Notes under the pieces: model-generated
Database searches by the model: none
What the model saw: only the letters and a program-made list of their open reading frames with translations
Told to the model about the DNA's origin: nothing
Position numbers and translations under genes: made by a program
Shown: positions 1-10,035 of the stretch, one piece after another
Layout of the letters: each line of letters starts with the position of its first letter
How positions within the stretch are numbered: the first letter of the stretch is position 1
Origin: UBA2357 sp041678045
Lineage (GTDB): Bacteria; Pseudomonadota; Gammaproteobacteria; Burkholderiales; Rhodocyclaceae
Length of the DNA: 64,000 bases
NCBI GenBank assembly: GCA_041678045.1
Contig: JBAYOV010000004.1
Location: forward strand, 54,347-118,346
Direction: 5' to 3'

Positions 1-285
1 TGGCACGCCAAGGCGGGCACACAGCCGCAACACTTCGATCACCTGCGCTTCGGTTTCGGGCAGCACCACCACCATCGGCAGACAGCGAAACGCCGCCAGG
101 CCGTCACATTCATACGGCCGCAAAGCCTCCGGGGCATGGATCAGCGCCCCCGGTGGCAACACCCTGGCGAGTGCCTGCACCACCTCGGCCTTGTCCACAC
201 GACTGAAGTCTGCTTCCCGTTCGCCCAGCAGCACCGCTTCTTCAGGCGCGGGCCTGTGTGGCGACAGCGGAATCTGTTCATCCAT
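1..285 (-). CDS. glcD: Glycolate oxidase subunit GlcD, N-terminal part (cut by window edge)
   Basis: Reading the minus strand from an ATG at 285-283 gives an open frame to position 1, starting MDEQIPLSPHRPAPEEAVLL and continuing with PPGALIHAPEALRPYECDGL and LPMVVVLPETEAQVIEVLRL. This is the usual start of GlcD, the FAD-linked flavoprotein subunit that oxidises glycolate to glyoxylate; the last part seen is the beginning of the FAD_binding_4 fold. Its ATG lies inside the last codons of the upstream GntR gene (8-nt overlap), so the two are cotranscribed and probably translationally coupled. The rest of the operon (glcE, glcF expected) lies outside the window. Family call is firm; the completeness of the gene cannot be judged. 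Confidence 0.85.
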   Translation of the reverse strand, partial: MDEQIPLSPHRPAPEEAVLLGEREADFSRVDKAEVVQALARVLPPGALIHAPEALRPYECDGLAAFRCLPMVVVLPETEAQVIEVLRLCARLGVP

Positions 286-1177
286 CGGACTGCTCCCCAC
301 GGGTCTGTTCCATATCGAAGGAAAGGGCCGCAGCCCCGTAGCCGGACGCCCCCCCGGCCATATTTCCGGCCATATTTCCAGCCATATTCCCGGTCTCACG
401 CCCGCCCGCCAGCCAAGGCAGCGCAGGCAGGCCCAGGCGCTGTGCCGCATCCAGGATATGAGCCTCGGCCAGCCTCCTGGCCTGCCCCGCATCGCCGCGT
501 TCGATGGCCGAATACAGGCGGCAGTGCTCCTCATGCGCCACACGTGCCCAGCCTGCCGCATGCCCGGTGCGGCTCCAGGTGGGCACCCGGGTATCGGACA
601 GCTGGCGCCCCATATAAGCCAGGAAGCGGGCCAGTTGCGGGTTGTGCGACGCCTCGGCAACAGCCACATGAAACAGGTCATCGTCGATGGCGGCATCCGT
701 GCGCCGAACCAGCGCCCGCTCCATGCGCTCAAGCGCCGCCTGCATACGCTGCAGATCGGCGGGCGTGCGCCGCATGGCAGCCAGCTCGGCCGCACCACGC
801 TCGATCAGATAGCGCAACTCGAACATCTGCGCCATCGCCGCATGCCGTTCGTCATGACTGGCCTGCTGCAAACGGTCGAACCGAAAGCTGCTGCGTCCGG
901 GCAGGGCCGCAATGAACGCACCCGCTCCCTGACGGGTGGTGATCACGCCCTCGGCCTTCAGCCGGGCAATCGCCTCGCGAATCACCGCACGGCTCACACC
1001 GAAGCGTTCGCACAGCAGCTTTTCGGACGGCAAGCGGTCGCCTGCCGCCAGACCGGCGCGCACAATCCAGCGCTCCAGATCATGGGCCACGGTTTCGCCC
1101 AATGCGGGACCACCCCCGCCAGGACAGGAAGCAAAAGACGAGGACAGGGATGAAGACAGGGACAGCGAATCCGGCAT
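278..1177 (-). CDS. GntR/FadR-family (FCD) transcriptional regulator, GlcC-like
   Basis: About 299 residues. A winged helix-turn-helix lies near residues 30-90 (GDRLPSEKLLCERFGVSRAV then REAIARLKAEGVITTRQGAG) and an all-helical FCD ligand domain follows, with the metal-site pattern DDDLFHVAVAEASHN. FCD regulators usually sense small organic acids. The gene overlaps glcD by 8 nt, so autoregulation with glycolate or lactate as effector is a reasonable inference. I chose ATG 1177 over the longer TTG at 1201 because ATG has a GGTGGA-like ribosome site and because TTG would put a 15-bp operator palindrome inside the coding region. The N-terminus is Ser-rich low complexity, and the C-terminus carries a three-copy NMAG repeat from a 12-bp minisatellite. 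Confidence 0.85.
   Translation of the reverse strand: MPDSLSLSSSLSSSFASCPGGGGPALGETVAHDLERWIVRAGLAAGDRLPSEKLLCERFGVSRAVIREAIARLKAEGVITTRQGAGAFIAALPGRSSFRFDRLQQASHDERHAAMAQMFELRYLIERGAAELAAMRRTPADLQRMQAALERMERALVRRTDAAIDDDLFHVAVAEASHNPQLARFLAYMGRQLSDTRVPTWSRTGHAAGWARVAHEEHCRLYSAIERGDAGQARRLAEAHILDAAQRLGLPALPWLAGGRETGNMAGNMAGNMAGGASGYGAAALSFDMEQTRGEQSDG
356..391. repeat. 12-bp minisatellite, three copies, in the regulator C-terminus
   Basis: Units GGCCATATTTCC (356-367), GGCCATATTTCC (368-379) and AGCCATATTCCC (380-391) lie in tandem. They encode the repeated GNMA stretch near the C-terminus of the GntR regulator and keep the frame, so copy number could vary without breaking the gene. Confidence 0.85.
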
Positions 1178-1188
1178 GTTTTCCACCG

Positions 1189-1203
1189 ACTTGTCTGACA
1201 AGT
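1189..1203. promoter_or_regulatory. Palindromic GntR operator 1
   Basis: ACTTGTCTGACAAGT is a perfect 7+1+7 palindrome. Its core TTGTCTGACAA fits the FadR-subfamily consensus TNGTNNNACNA. It sits 12 bp upstream of the chosen GntR start, a position suited to autorepression of the regulator-glcD operon. Confidence 0.7.
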
Positions 1204-1257
1204 TCGTGCATGCTACTGCAAGCCTTTACCGCTTGTCACCTCATACCGCCCTTCTGC

Positions 1258-1272
1258 ACTTGTCGGACAAGA
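1258..1272. promoter_or_regulatory. Palindromic GntR operator 2
   Basis: ACTTGTCGGACAAGA repeats operator 1 with two changes (T to G at the centre and a mismatch at the last base). The two centres are 69 bp apart. Both lie between the divergent glc operon and the SulP gene, so the regulator may bind cooperatively and may also influence the transporter. Confidence 0.65.
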
Positions 1273-1397
1273 CAAAATGGCGCCAGGAGCAGACCCAACA
1301 CAGGATTTGCTAATATATTGCCCGAGCTACCCCCTTCCGGCCTGTGCCGCACGTCACCCTCCCACCCTCCTGCCCTCATACAGGTTTCCGATTTGCC

Positions 1398-3128
1398 ATG
1401 TCCGACCGACTGAGCCGTCTGCTGCCCTTTCTCGCATGGCCACGCCAGTGGAAACGGTATGGCATCCGGGGCGATCTGATCGCCGGCATTTCCGTGGCGC
1501 TGGTGATGGTGCCGCAGGCCATGGCCTACGCCCAACTCGCCAACCTGCCGCCCTACATCGGCCTGTATGCCGCCCTGCTGCCTGCGGTGATCGGCGCACT
1601 GTTTTGCTCCTGTGCCCAGCTGTCCACCGGCCCCGTCGCCCTCACCGCCTTGCTGACCGGCGCCAGCCTGATGCCGCTGGCCTCTCCGGATACACCCGCC
1701 TTCATCGCTCTGGCCATCGTGCTGGCGCTCATGTCGGGGCTGATTCAGCTCGCGCTGGGAGCCTTCAAGGCCGGCTGGTTGCTCAATCTGCTGTCCCGCC
1801 CGGTCATGACCGGTTTCATCAACGCGGCCGCACTGCTCATCTGCCTGTCGCAGATTCCCGCCCTGCTGGGCCTGCCGATGCCCCGCGCCGAGCACTTTCT
1901 GATCGGTTTTGCCGGCCTGCTCGAACAACTGCCCGGCAGCCACTGGCTGTCGCTGACCTACGGTGGCTGCGCCCTGGCGAGCCTGATGGTACTGCGACGC
2001 TTCGCCCCCAGACTGCCCGGCGTGCTGTTCGTGGTGGCCGTGGCCACGACGGTGTCCGCGCTCACAGGCTTCGAAGCCAGCGGAGGCAAGGTCATCGGTG
2101 CCATTCCGCAAGGGCTGCCACCGCTGGCCCTGCCCGACATCGACTGGCAGACGGCCGCCCAGTTGCTGCCGGCGGCCTTCGTCATCGCACTGGTGAGTTT
2201 CATGGAAGCCACTTCCAGTGCGACCCTGATCAGCGCCCGGCTGGGCGAGCAGTGGAACCGCAACCAGGAGCTCATCGGCCAGGGTCTGGCGAAGATCGCC
2301 TCGGCCCTGTCCGGCTCACTGCCCGTAAGTGCGTCCTTCTCACGCTCAGCCATGAACTATGCCAGCGGCGCACGCAGCGGCCTGTCCTCGCTGCTGACCG
2401 CGCTGGTGGTGCTGCTCGCCGTGCTGTTCCTCACCCCGCTGCTGTGGCATCTACCGGTGGCCGTGCTGGCCGCAGTCATCCTGCAAGTGGTCGCCGGTCT
2501 GCTCGACCCGCGCGCTCTGGCACGCGCCTGGCAGGCCGGTCGCGCCGACGGCCTGGCCTCGGCGGTAACTTTTGCTGCCACCCTGCTCTTCGCTCCAAAC
2601 ATCCAGAACGGCATTCTCACCGGCCTGCTGCTGTCGCTCGCGCTGATGCTGTATCGCGACATGCGCCCCCGGGTGGCCCTGCTCGGCCTGCACCCGGATG
2701 GCACCTACCGCGACCTGGAGCGCTTCGGGCTGTCCCACCCCGCCCCGGACCTGGTGATCATGCGCTTCGACAGCCCGCTGACCTTCGTCACGGCCGAAGC
2801 CTTCGAGCAGGCGGCCAAGGGCAGCGTGAATGCCCAGCCCGGCACCCGCACCCTGCTGGTATCGGCAGCCGGCATCAATGACATCGACGCCACCGGCCTG
2901 CACGCCATCTCCCAGACGCTCGAACAGTTGCGCGGCGAACATCGGCAACTCGCCTTCTGCGGACTCAAGAAACAAGTCATCGACGCCATGGAGCGCACCG
3001 GCCTGTGGACCCGCCTCAGCCCCCATGCACATTACCGCACCGAGGCCCACGCACTGGCCACGCTGCTGGAAGGCAACGCCCCGGCCAGTGCCGACGAAAC
3101 CTCGCCCACCACACACCAGAACGGCTGA
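1398..3128 (+). CDS. SulP-family anion transporter with C-terminal STAS domain
   Basis: About 576 residues, the normal size for SulP/SLC26 permeases of the inner membrane. The Sulfate_transp core (about residues 15-390) carries the conserved early motif VPQAMAYAQLANLPPYIGLY and many hydrophobic segments; a STAS domain follows from about residue 440 to the end (LLVSAAGINDIDATGLHAIS). ATG 1398 was chosen because the conserved protein begins there; the in-frame extension upstream has no family similarity. SulP members carry sulfate, bicarbonate or C4-dicarboxylates (as DauA does), and sequence alone does not decide the substrate. It is divergent from the glcD regulator and downstream of two GntR operators, which makes an organic acid worth considering. 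Confidence 0.88.
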   Translation: MSDRLSRLLPFLAWPRQWKRYGIRGDLIAGISVALVMVPQAMAYAQLANLPPYIGLYAALLPAVIGALFCSCAQLSTGPVALTALLTGASLMPLASPDTPAFIALAIVLALMSGLIQLALGAFKAGWLLNLLSRPVMTGFINAAALLICLSQIPALLGLPMPRAEHFLIGFAGLLEQLPGSHWLSLTYGGCALASLMVLRRFAPRLPGVLFVVAVATTVSALTGFEASGGKVIGAIPQGLPPLALPDIDWQTAAQLLPAAFVIALVSFMEATSSATLISARLGEQWNRNQELIGQGLAKIASALSGSLPVSASFSRSAMNYASGARSGLSSLLTALVVLLAVLFLTPLLWHLPVAVLAAVILQVVAGLLDPRALARAWQAGRADGLASAVTFAATLLFAPNIQNGILTGLLLSLALMLYRDMRPRVALLGLHPDGTYRDLERFGLSHPAPDLVIMRFDSPLTFVTAEAFEQAAKGSVNAQPGTRTLLVSAAGINDIDATGLHAISQTLEQLRGEHRQLAFCGLKKQVIDAMERTGLWTRLSPHAHYRTEAHALATLLEGNAPASADETSPTTHQNG

Positions 3129-3221
3129 GCGCACACGCGGGCAAACGCTTCACACACCGCCTGCCCGCGCGTCCGACGGGTTCTGCAGGTGCCGCGCAGC
3201 CATTCTTGAGCACTGTTTTAC

Positions 3222-3250
3222 TTGACTATTCCGACCCAGTTCGCCAGAAT
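3222..3250 (+). promoter_or_regulatory. Sigma-70 promoter of rplU-rpmA
   Basis: TTGACT (3222-3227) and CAGAAT (3245-3250) are 17 bp apart, 40 nt before the rplU start. The -35 matches 5 of 6 consensus bases and the -10 matches 4 of 6. Confidence 0.65.
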
Positions 3251-3289
3251 GCTCGATTCTTTGCAAAACCCATCAACTGGAGCAACACC

Positions 3290-3601
3290 ATGTACGCGGT
3301 GATAAAAACCGGTGGCAAGCAGTATCGCGTGGCCGCTGGCGAAAAGATCAAGGTAGAACAGATACCGGCCGACGTGGGCTCCGAAATCACTCTCGACCAG
3401 GTTCTCATGGTCGGCGAGGGCGAGTCGGTGAAGATCGGCACGCCGGTGGTCTCGGGCGCCGCTGTCAAGGCCACCGTGGTTTCCCACGGTCGTCACGACA
3501 AGGTCAAGATCTTCAAGATGCGTCGACGCAAGCACTACCAGAAGCGTCAGGGCCATCGCCAGAACTACACCGAGCTTCGCATCGAAGCGATCTCGGCCTA
3601 A
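3290..3601 (+). CDS. rplU: 50S ribosomal protein L21
   Basis: 103 residues starting MYAVIKTGGKQYRVAAGEKI, full length and typical of bL21, which binds 23S rRNA in the large subunit. The basic signature KVKIFKMRRRKHYQKRQGHR is present near the C-terminus. GGAG at 3279-3282 gives a ribosome site 7 nt before ATG 3290; the longer in-frame extension upstream is not conserved. It is followed after 29 nt by rpmA, the near-universal partner gene, and a good sigma-70 promoter lies just upstream. Confidence 0.97.
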   Translation: MYAVIKTGGKQYRVAAGEKIKVEQIPADVGSEITLDQVLMVGEGESVKIGTPVVSGAAVKATVVSHGRHDKVKIFKMRRRKHYQKRQGHRQNYTELRIEAISA

Positions 3602-3630
3602 CCGCTTCGTCCGTCAGGAGGTAATTCGTC

Positions 3631-3894
3631 ATGGCACACAAAAAAGCTGGCGGCAGTTCGCGTAACGGCCGCGACTCAGAATCGAAACGACTGGGCGTGA
3701 AGCGCTACGGTGGTCAGTTCGTCGTTGCAGGCAACATCATCGTGCGTCAGCGCGGCACCGAGTACCACCCGGGCGAAAACGTCGGCATCGGCAAGGATCA
3801 CACCCTGTTCGCACTGACCGACGGCACCGTGCAGTTCTCGGTCAAGGGCGCGCTGAAGCGTCGCACCGTGACCATCGTGCCCGAGGCTGCCTGA
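3631..3894 (+). CDS. rpmA: 50S ribosomal protein L27
   Basis: 87 residues beginning MAHKKAGGSSRNGRDSESKR, the canonical bL27 start, whose N-terminal tail reaches toward the peptidyl-transferase centre. There is no extra N-terminal extension of the kind cleaved by a protease in Firmicutes. A strong AGGAGGT site (3615-3621) precedes the ATG. It forms an operon with rplU and is closed by the intrinsic terminator at 3951-3984, so obgE downstream needs its own promoter or read-through. Confidence 0.97.
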   Translation: MAHKKAGGSSRNGRDSESKRLGVKRYGGQFVVAGNIIVRQRGTEYHPGENVGIGKDHTLFALTDGTVQFSVKGALKRRTVTIVPEAA

Positions 3895-3950
3895 GCGCCC
3901 TGCTTCACCGCATCACGCGCAGGCGCCGAAAAGGCACTGAAACACATGCA

Positions 3951-3984
3951 AAAAAGCCCTATCCTTGCGGTAGGGCTTTTTTGT
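3951..3984 (+). terminator. Intrinsic terminator after rpmA
   Basis: AAAAAGCCCTA (3951-3961) pairs with TAGGGCTTTTT (3971-3981) around a 9-nt loop and continues into a T tract. It separates rplU-rpmA from obgE. The A-rich left arm could also serve the minus strand. Confidence 0.9.
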
Positions 3985-4005
3985 TAGGTCGGAAGCATAC
4001 CCATC

Positions 4006-5192
<1,187 letters not shown>

Positions 5193-5196
<4 letters not shown>

Positions 5197-6308
5197 GAGA
5201 CACGCTTCGTCAGGCTCGCCGACTCGTCGTGAAGGTCGGTAGTGCCCTGGTCACCCGCAACGGCACCGGACTGGACAAGACGGCGATGGCCGACTGGGCG
5301 CGGCAGATTGCCGCGCTGCGCGCAGCCGGCAAGGAAGTGACACTGGTTTCATCCGGCGCCATTGCAGCCGGCATGCAACGCCTGGGCTGGAGCAAGCGCC
5401 CCGGTGAGATGCACAAGCTGCAGGCGGCGGCGGCCGTCGGCCAGATGGGACTGGTGGAGGCCTACGAAGAAGCCTTTTCGCGCCACGACCTGCACACGGC
5501 CCAGATCCTGCTCACCCACGAGGACCTGGCCGACCGCAGGCGTTATCTGAATGCACGCACCACCCTCAAAACCCTGCTCGAACTGGGGGTGGTGCCGATC
5601 ATCAACGAAAACGACACCATCGTCACCGACGAAATCAAGTTCGGCGACAACGACACCCTGGGCGCCCTGGTGGCGAACCTGATCGAGGCCGACGCGCTGA
5701 TCATCCTGACCGACCAGCAGGGCCTGTACACGGCCGACCCGCGCAGCAACCCCGAAGCCACCCTGGTGGGCGAAGGCCGCGCCGAGGACCGCAGCTACGA
5801 GGCGATGGCCGGCGGCGCCGGCAGCGGCATCAGCAAGGGCGGCATGATCACCAAGATTCGTGCCGCGCAGCGCGCAGCGCGCAGCGGCGCACATACCTGC
5901 ATTGCCAGTGGTCACGAAGCCGATGTGCTGATCCGACTGTGCAGTGCCGAGCCGATCGGGACCCTGCTGCATGCCAGCAGCAGCCGTCTGCAGGCGCGCA
6001 AGCAGTGGCTGGCCGACCATCTGCAGTTGGCCGGCACACTGGTGATTGACGACGGTGCCATGGCCGCCCTGCGTGCCGGTCGCAGCCTGTTGCCGGTGGG
6101 CGTGGTCGAGGTGCGTGGCGATTTCGAGCGTGGCGCCGCCGTGGCCTGCAGCAGCCTGCAGGGTGAAACGATTGCCCGTGGTCTGGTCAACTACAGCAGC
6201 AGTGAATGCCGGCGCATCGCCCGCCAGCCAAGCACTGCGATTGCCAGCCTGCTCGGCTACGCGGATGCGCCGGAAGTCATGCACCGCGACAACATGGTGA
6301 TTCAGTAG
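5193..6308 (+). CDS. proB: Glutamate 5-kinase
   Basis: 371 residues: an amino-acid kinase domain (about 8-260) followed by a PUA domain (about 280-360), the long proteobacterial form. Visible motifs are VVKVGSALVT at the start, VSSGAIAAGM, and the nucleotide segment INENDTIVTDEIKFGDNDTL. It phosphorylates L-glutamate in the first step of proline synthesis in the cytoplasm. It starts on an ATGA overlap with obgE, so it is translationally coupled. No proA lies in the window. Confidence 0.96.
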
Positions 6309-6342
6309 GCCACTGGATTGCGCCGTCTACGCCAGCCCTCCC

Positions 6343-8646
6343 TCACACCTGCAGCCAGCGCCGGCGCAGGGGCAACTTATTCCATAGCACCAGCAGCGCC
6401 GGCAGCAGCATCAGGTCCATCAACTGGCCGGCCAGCAGGCCGGTTGCAGCCAGCAGGCCGAAGCTGGCGGTCGGTTGAAAATCCGACCCCGTCAGGATCA
6501 GGAACTGGGCAATCAGCAACACCGATGTAGCCACCACCGCGCGACCGGTCAGGCGGGCACTGCGCGCCATCGAGAACACCACCCCAAATCCCTTTCGACG
6601 CCGCTCCACATAGTTGTGGAAAATGTGGATCGTGTCATCCACGGTGATGCCCAGCACCACACTGGCTATCAGCACGGTGGCCAGATCCAGTTCAATGCCC
6701 GAGGCCCCCATCAGCGCAAAGATGCAGTATAACGGGGCCATGTTGGGCAGCATGCTGATCGCGGTGGTGGGCAGCGAGCGCCATAACAACAGCATGATGA
6801 CCGTGATCTGGCCGAAGGCCCCGATCAGGCTGCGCAACTGCCCCTGCACCAGCAGGTCTTCCTGGTCGGCAAACAGGCGCCCATAACCGGCCACCTGCCA
6901 GACCAGCCCCGGCATCGGCCTGTGCGCCAGATGCGTTTCGATGCGTTCGATCACCGCCTGGATCGCATTCGCACCATGCACGTTCAGGTTGAGCAGAATG
7001 CGCGTCCGGTCGAACTCACCATTCACCAACTCGCGCAGATCGACACCGTCATACACCAGCAGCAGCTGGCTGATCAATTCAGGATCATCGGGCAGCGCCC
7101 GATAGGCCTCTTCCTCTTCGAAGAAGGCCCAGTGCATCTCCTCGATGATGTCGACCATCGAAACGCTGCGATCCACTTCGGGCAGGCTTTCCACCCAGTC
7201 CTGCACATCGCGCACCTGTGTGAGGTACTCCAGCTGCTTGAAGGCATCGCGCCCCGGCCCATCCACCACCAGCTCCAGCGCAGTCACCCCGACCAGGGCC
7301 CGCTCGAAGCGTTCGGTGGACACGGTAATCGGATGTGTGTCGCTGAAGAACTTGAGCAGGTCCGATTCCGCACGCACCTGCAGCACCAGCGGCACCGCGA
7401 GCACCCCGGCCACGCCCACCAGGGCACACACCCAGCCCGCACGCCGCATGCTGAACAGCGTCAGCCGATAGGCCAGACGCCTGGCCCAGCTGAACCCATT
7501 GCGCCCGGCCGGCCACACCCCCCGGTCGAAATGCATGAGCAAACCGGGCATCAGGTAGAACACCGTCAGGTAAATCATCAGCACGCCGAATGCCGCTGCG
7601 ACACCGAACACCTGAATCGGTGGAATCGGCACCAGGGTCAGGGCCAGCATCGCTGCACTGGTGGTGAGCATGTTGAGCAGCGCTGGCCTGTGCACCGCCT
7701 GCAATGCAAAGGGCACGCGCCTGCGCCGTCGAAAGCGCGCGTCGCGCATGCGTTGCAGCGATGCGTACAAGTGCAGGATGTTCGCCACGGTATAGGCGGA
7801 CAGCAAGGTAGGCAACATTGCACTGACCAGGGTATAAGGCTGCCCCAGCACCACGATGAACCCCACCGTACTCACCACCACGGTGCTCATGGCCAGCGCC
7901 CCGATCGCCACCGGCCAGGCACGTCCAACGATCCAGTACATCAGGAACAGGCCCAGGCCCATCACCAGCGGGGTAAAGCGCACACTGTCGTTCATCAGGG
8001 AACGCAGCTGCGCCACATCCAGCGCCACGGTGCCGGCCACGGCCACCAGGCGCTCGCGCAGGCCATGCGCATCCACTTCGCGCTGGAAGGCGGCCTCCAC
8101 CCGCTGCCGCTCCCGGCTTTCGCTCAGCCGGTGCGTGCGCACGATGAGCGCCACCGACTGACCGTCCCGGGTGGCCAGCCAGCCCGGTGCGAAGCGATCA
8201 CGGAGCACTCGCTGCAGTCGCCCGGCCGCCTCGCCCGCCTCCAGTCGGTCCATGTCGAGCAGGGGCTCGACCACAAAACCATCGGCCGTGCCCCTGATGC
8301 CTTCCACCGTGGTGACGGAAAACACTCGGTCGACCTCCGGCAAGCGCTCCAGCGTTCGCGCAAGGCCATGCATGGCCCGCAAGACCGGCACGGCATACAA
8401 GTCGCCCCCCGAAAACAGGGCGATCAGCAGTTCGTCGTTGGGAAATTCGGCGCGCAGCGCATTCTCGAGCTGGGTGGCCGGCGCCGATGCCGGAAAGTAC
8501 AGCTCGGGGGCGTTATTCACCTCCAGACGCCAGAGTATCGACAGGGACAGCACATGAATCAACACAACCAGCGCAAGACAGGTCTTCCAGGCCAGCACCC
8601 GGGGCTGCATGATCAGGCGCAACAGGTGGCGAAAGGCGTCACTCAT
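6343..8646 (-). CDS. RND-superfamily exporter (MMPL/COG1033 type)
   Basis: 767 residues with the twofold RND plan: a first membrane helix near residues 20-40, a periplasmic loop, a helix bundle at about 220-370, a helix near 400, a second periplasmic domain, and a last bundle at about 610-755 with GITVDDTIHIFHNYVERRRK, the conserved D-D-x-x-H segment of helix 4 in this family. Such proteins export hydrophobic compounds or lipids by proton motive force and are smaller than AcrB-type pumps. It is the last gene of a three-gene minus-strand operon after a beta-barrel and a LolA-like protein, with no membrane-fusion protein, which argues against a drug efflux pump. Substrate unknown. Confidence 0.85.
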   Translation of the reverse strand: MSDAFRHLLRLIMQPRVLAWKTCLALVVLIHVLSLSILWRLEVNNAPELYFPASAPATQLENALRAEFPNDELLIALFSGGDLYAVPVLRAMHGLARTLERLPEVDRVFSVTTVEGIRGTADGFVVEPLLDMDRLEAGEAAGRLQRVLRDRFAPGWLATRDGQSVALIVRTHRLSESRERQRVEAAFQREVDAHGLRERLVAVAGTVALDVAQLRSLMNDSVRFTPLVMGLGLFLMYWIVGRAWPVAIGALAMSTVVVSTVGFIVVLGQPYTLVSAMLPTLLSAYTVANILHLYASLQRMRDARFRRRRRVPFALQAVHRPALLNMLTTSAAMLALTLVPIPPIQVFGVAAAFGVLMIYLTVFYLMPGLLMHFDRGVWPAGRNGFSWARRLAYRLTLFSMRRAGWVCALVGVAGVLAVPLVLQVRAESDLLKFFSDTHPITVSTERFERALVGVTALELVVDGPGRDAFKQLEYLTQVRDVQDWVESLPEVDRSVSMVDIIEEMHWAFFEEEEAYRALPDDPELISQLLLVYDGVDLRELVNGEFDRTRILLNLNVHGANAIQAVIERIETHLAHRPMPGLVWQVAGYGRLFADQEDLLVQGQLRSLIGAFGQITVIMLLLWRSLPTTAISMLPNMAPLYCIFALMGASGIELDLATVLIASVVLGITVDDTIHIFHNYVERRRKGFGVVFSMARSARLTGRAVVATSVLLIAQFLILTGSDFQPTASFGLLAATGLLAGQLMDLMLLPALLVLWNKLPLRRRWLQV

Positions 8647-8697
8647 GATCGACTCGGCAGTTCATCCCCGTGATGTCGGCAAAGCCCTGCGCGAGCG

Positions 8698-9984
8698 TCA
8701 GAAGCGTGCCCGCCAGCCCGCCATGAGCATGTCGTTGTCGCGGTAATACCCCCCGAGCGTACGCTCTGAGCCGCTGAACACATGCCCGGCCAGAAACAAT
8801 TCATGCTGATCGAAACCGACATAGGCAATGCGCGGGTTCAAATACAGGTCGTGCTCGCCCAGTCCGACAATGAAGCGCAGCCCGGCCTTCCAGCGGCCCT
8901 GTCCGAAGGGGTGCTCCACTTCCCCGGTCAGCGCATGACGCTCGCTGCGGTCGAGCAGCGGTGTCGCGGTGATCAGGCGCTGGCTGGCCAGCTGCAGGGT
9001 AACGCGGGTTTCACCATCGCCGGGAAACCATTCGGCCCCCAGCACGGCATCGAGACGCGGCACGGTCCGGTAAGCCAGTGTGTGCGTGGTGACCGGGGCG
9101 TCGCTGCTCCAGGCCAGTTCAAAGCGCCAGGTCGCCCCGGCCAGCGCGGCCTCCAGCTCACCGCCCAGCACCCAGCTGAAGGGGTGCATGGTGGTCAGCA
9201 CGCCCGGCTCAAGGCGGTAATAAGGTTGTGTCTGCCTGACACGCTGCACGCTGAACCCGAGGTCGACAACATCGCCTTCCCGGGTGAGCCGCAGGCCAGC
9301 GCCACCGCTTCCGTGGGCGCGCGACTTCACGCTGGCCCCTGCCACCGGGGTCGCCTGACCAATGCCCAGCAGACGCCCCTGTCTGGTATCCACCGGATGC
9401 CAGATACTTTCCCGCTCGGGCATCCGCGAGGGGTCGAATACCGGCACCCAGACCAGATCAAGCTTCATGTCGTCGGTGAAGTGCTCCGCACGCACCGCCG
9501 GCGTGGCCAGACGACGGTCTGCCAACTCATCCACCAGTGCCCGGGAGAAGTCATTGCGCCCGAAGCGGTCGACCGGCGATATCTCATCCACCCGTCCCCA
9601 GACGATGCGCTGCGTGCCCAGCGTCAGACGGGTCGATTCACCATGCCACTGCAGATGGTTTTCACCATATTCCGCACGCACCCGCTCGAAGTTGCGCGCC
9701 CCCCCCTGGGCATGAGCATCGAACATCACCCCCAGCGCCAGTGACCAGTTGTCCCCCTCGTGCACAGCGGACACCTCTGCGCGTGCAAAGACCCCGCTGG
9801 ACACCCCCGGAGCCTCCAGAAAGTGCCCCCCTTCAAGGCGTATCTGGTCGACCGACAGCGCCAACCCCGCCGCTTCGTCCCCCGCATGCGCGGCAGTGCT
9901 CGCCAGCAACATGGCCGCACTGTACCCCAGCACACTCAGCATGACACGAGTCTGCGCCCCCCTCCGCTTCACCCACGGCTCCAT
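8698..9984 (-). CDS. Predicted outer-membrane beta-barrel protein (DUF1302-like)
   Basis: 428 residues with a signal peptide (basic MEPWVKRRGAQTR, hydrophobic core, likely cleavage after ASTAAHA). The mature part is rich in alternating hydrophobic/polar strands and ends in a terminal Phe (MLMAGWRARF), the usual beta-barrel assembly signal. The segment IVWGRVDEISPVDRFGR resembles the conserved core of DUF1302 outer-membrane proteins. A GGAGGAGAGG site precedes ATG 9984. It sits between a LolA-like periplasmic gene (51 nt away) and an RND exporter gene (51 nt away) on the same strand. I infer an outer-membrane exit or acceptor role; porin-like function is the alternative. Confidence 0.7.
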   Translation of the reverse strand: MEPWVKRRGAQTRVMLSVLGYSAAMLLASTAAHAGDEAAGLALSVDQIRLEGGHFLEAPGVSSGVFARAEVSAVHEGDNWSLALGVMFDAHAQGGARNFERVRAEYGENHLQWHGESTRLTLGTQRIVWGRVDEISPVDRFGRNDFSRALVDELADRRLATPAVRAEHFTDDMKLDLVWVPVFDPSRMPERESIWHPVDTRQGRLLGIGQATPVAGASVKSRAHGSGGAGLRLTREGDVVDLGFSVQRVRQTQPYYRLEPGVLTTMHPFSWVLGGELEAALAGATWRFELAWSSDAPVTTHTLAYRTVPRLDAVLGAEWFPGDGETRVTLQLASQRLITATPLLDRSERHALTGEVEHPFGQGRWKAGLRFIVGLGEHDLYLNPRIAYVGFDQHELFLAGHVFSGSERTLGGYYRDNDMLMAGWRARF

Positions 9985-10035
9985 GGCCTCTCCTCCTCAT
10001 GAACTGCGCCGGCTCTGCTGAATATAGTCACCGGA

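Noticed and set aside
6922..8673. 583-residue plus-strand frame opposite the RND gene
   Set aside because: High-GC shadow of a clearly conserved RND exporter; composition is rich in His, Gln and Arg, as in other antisense frames.
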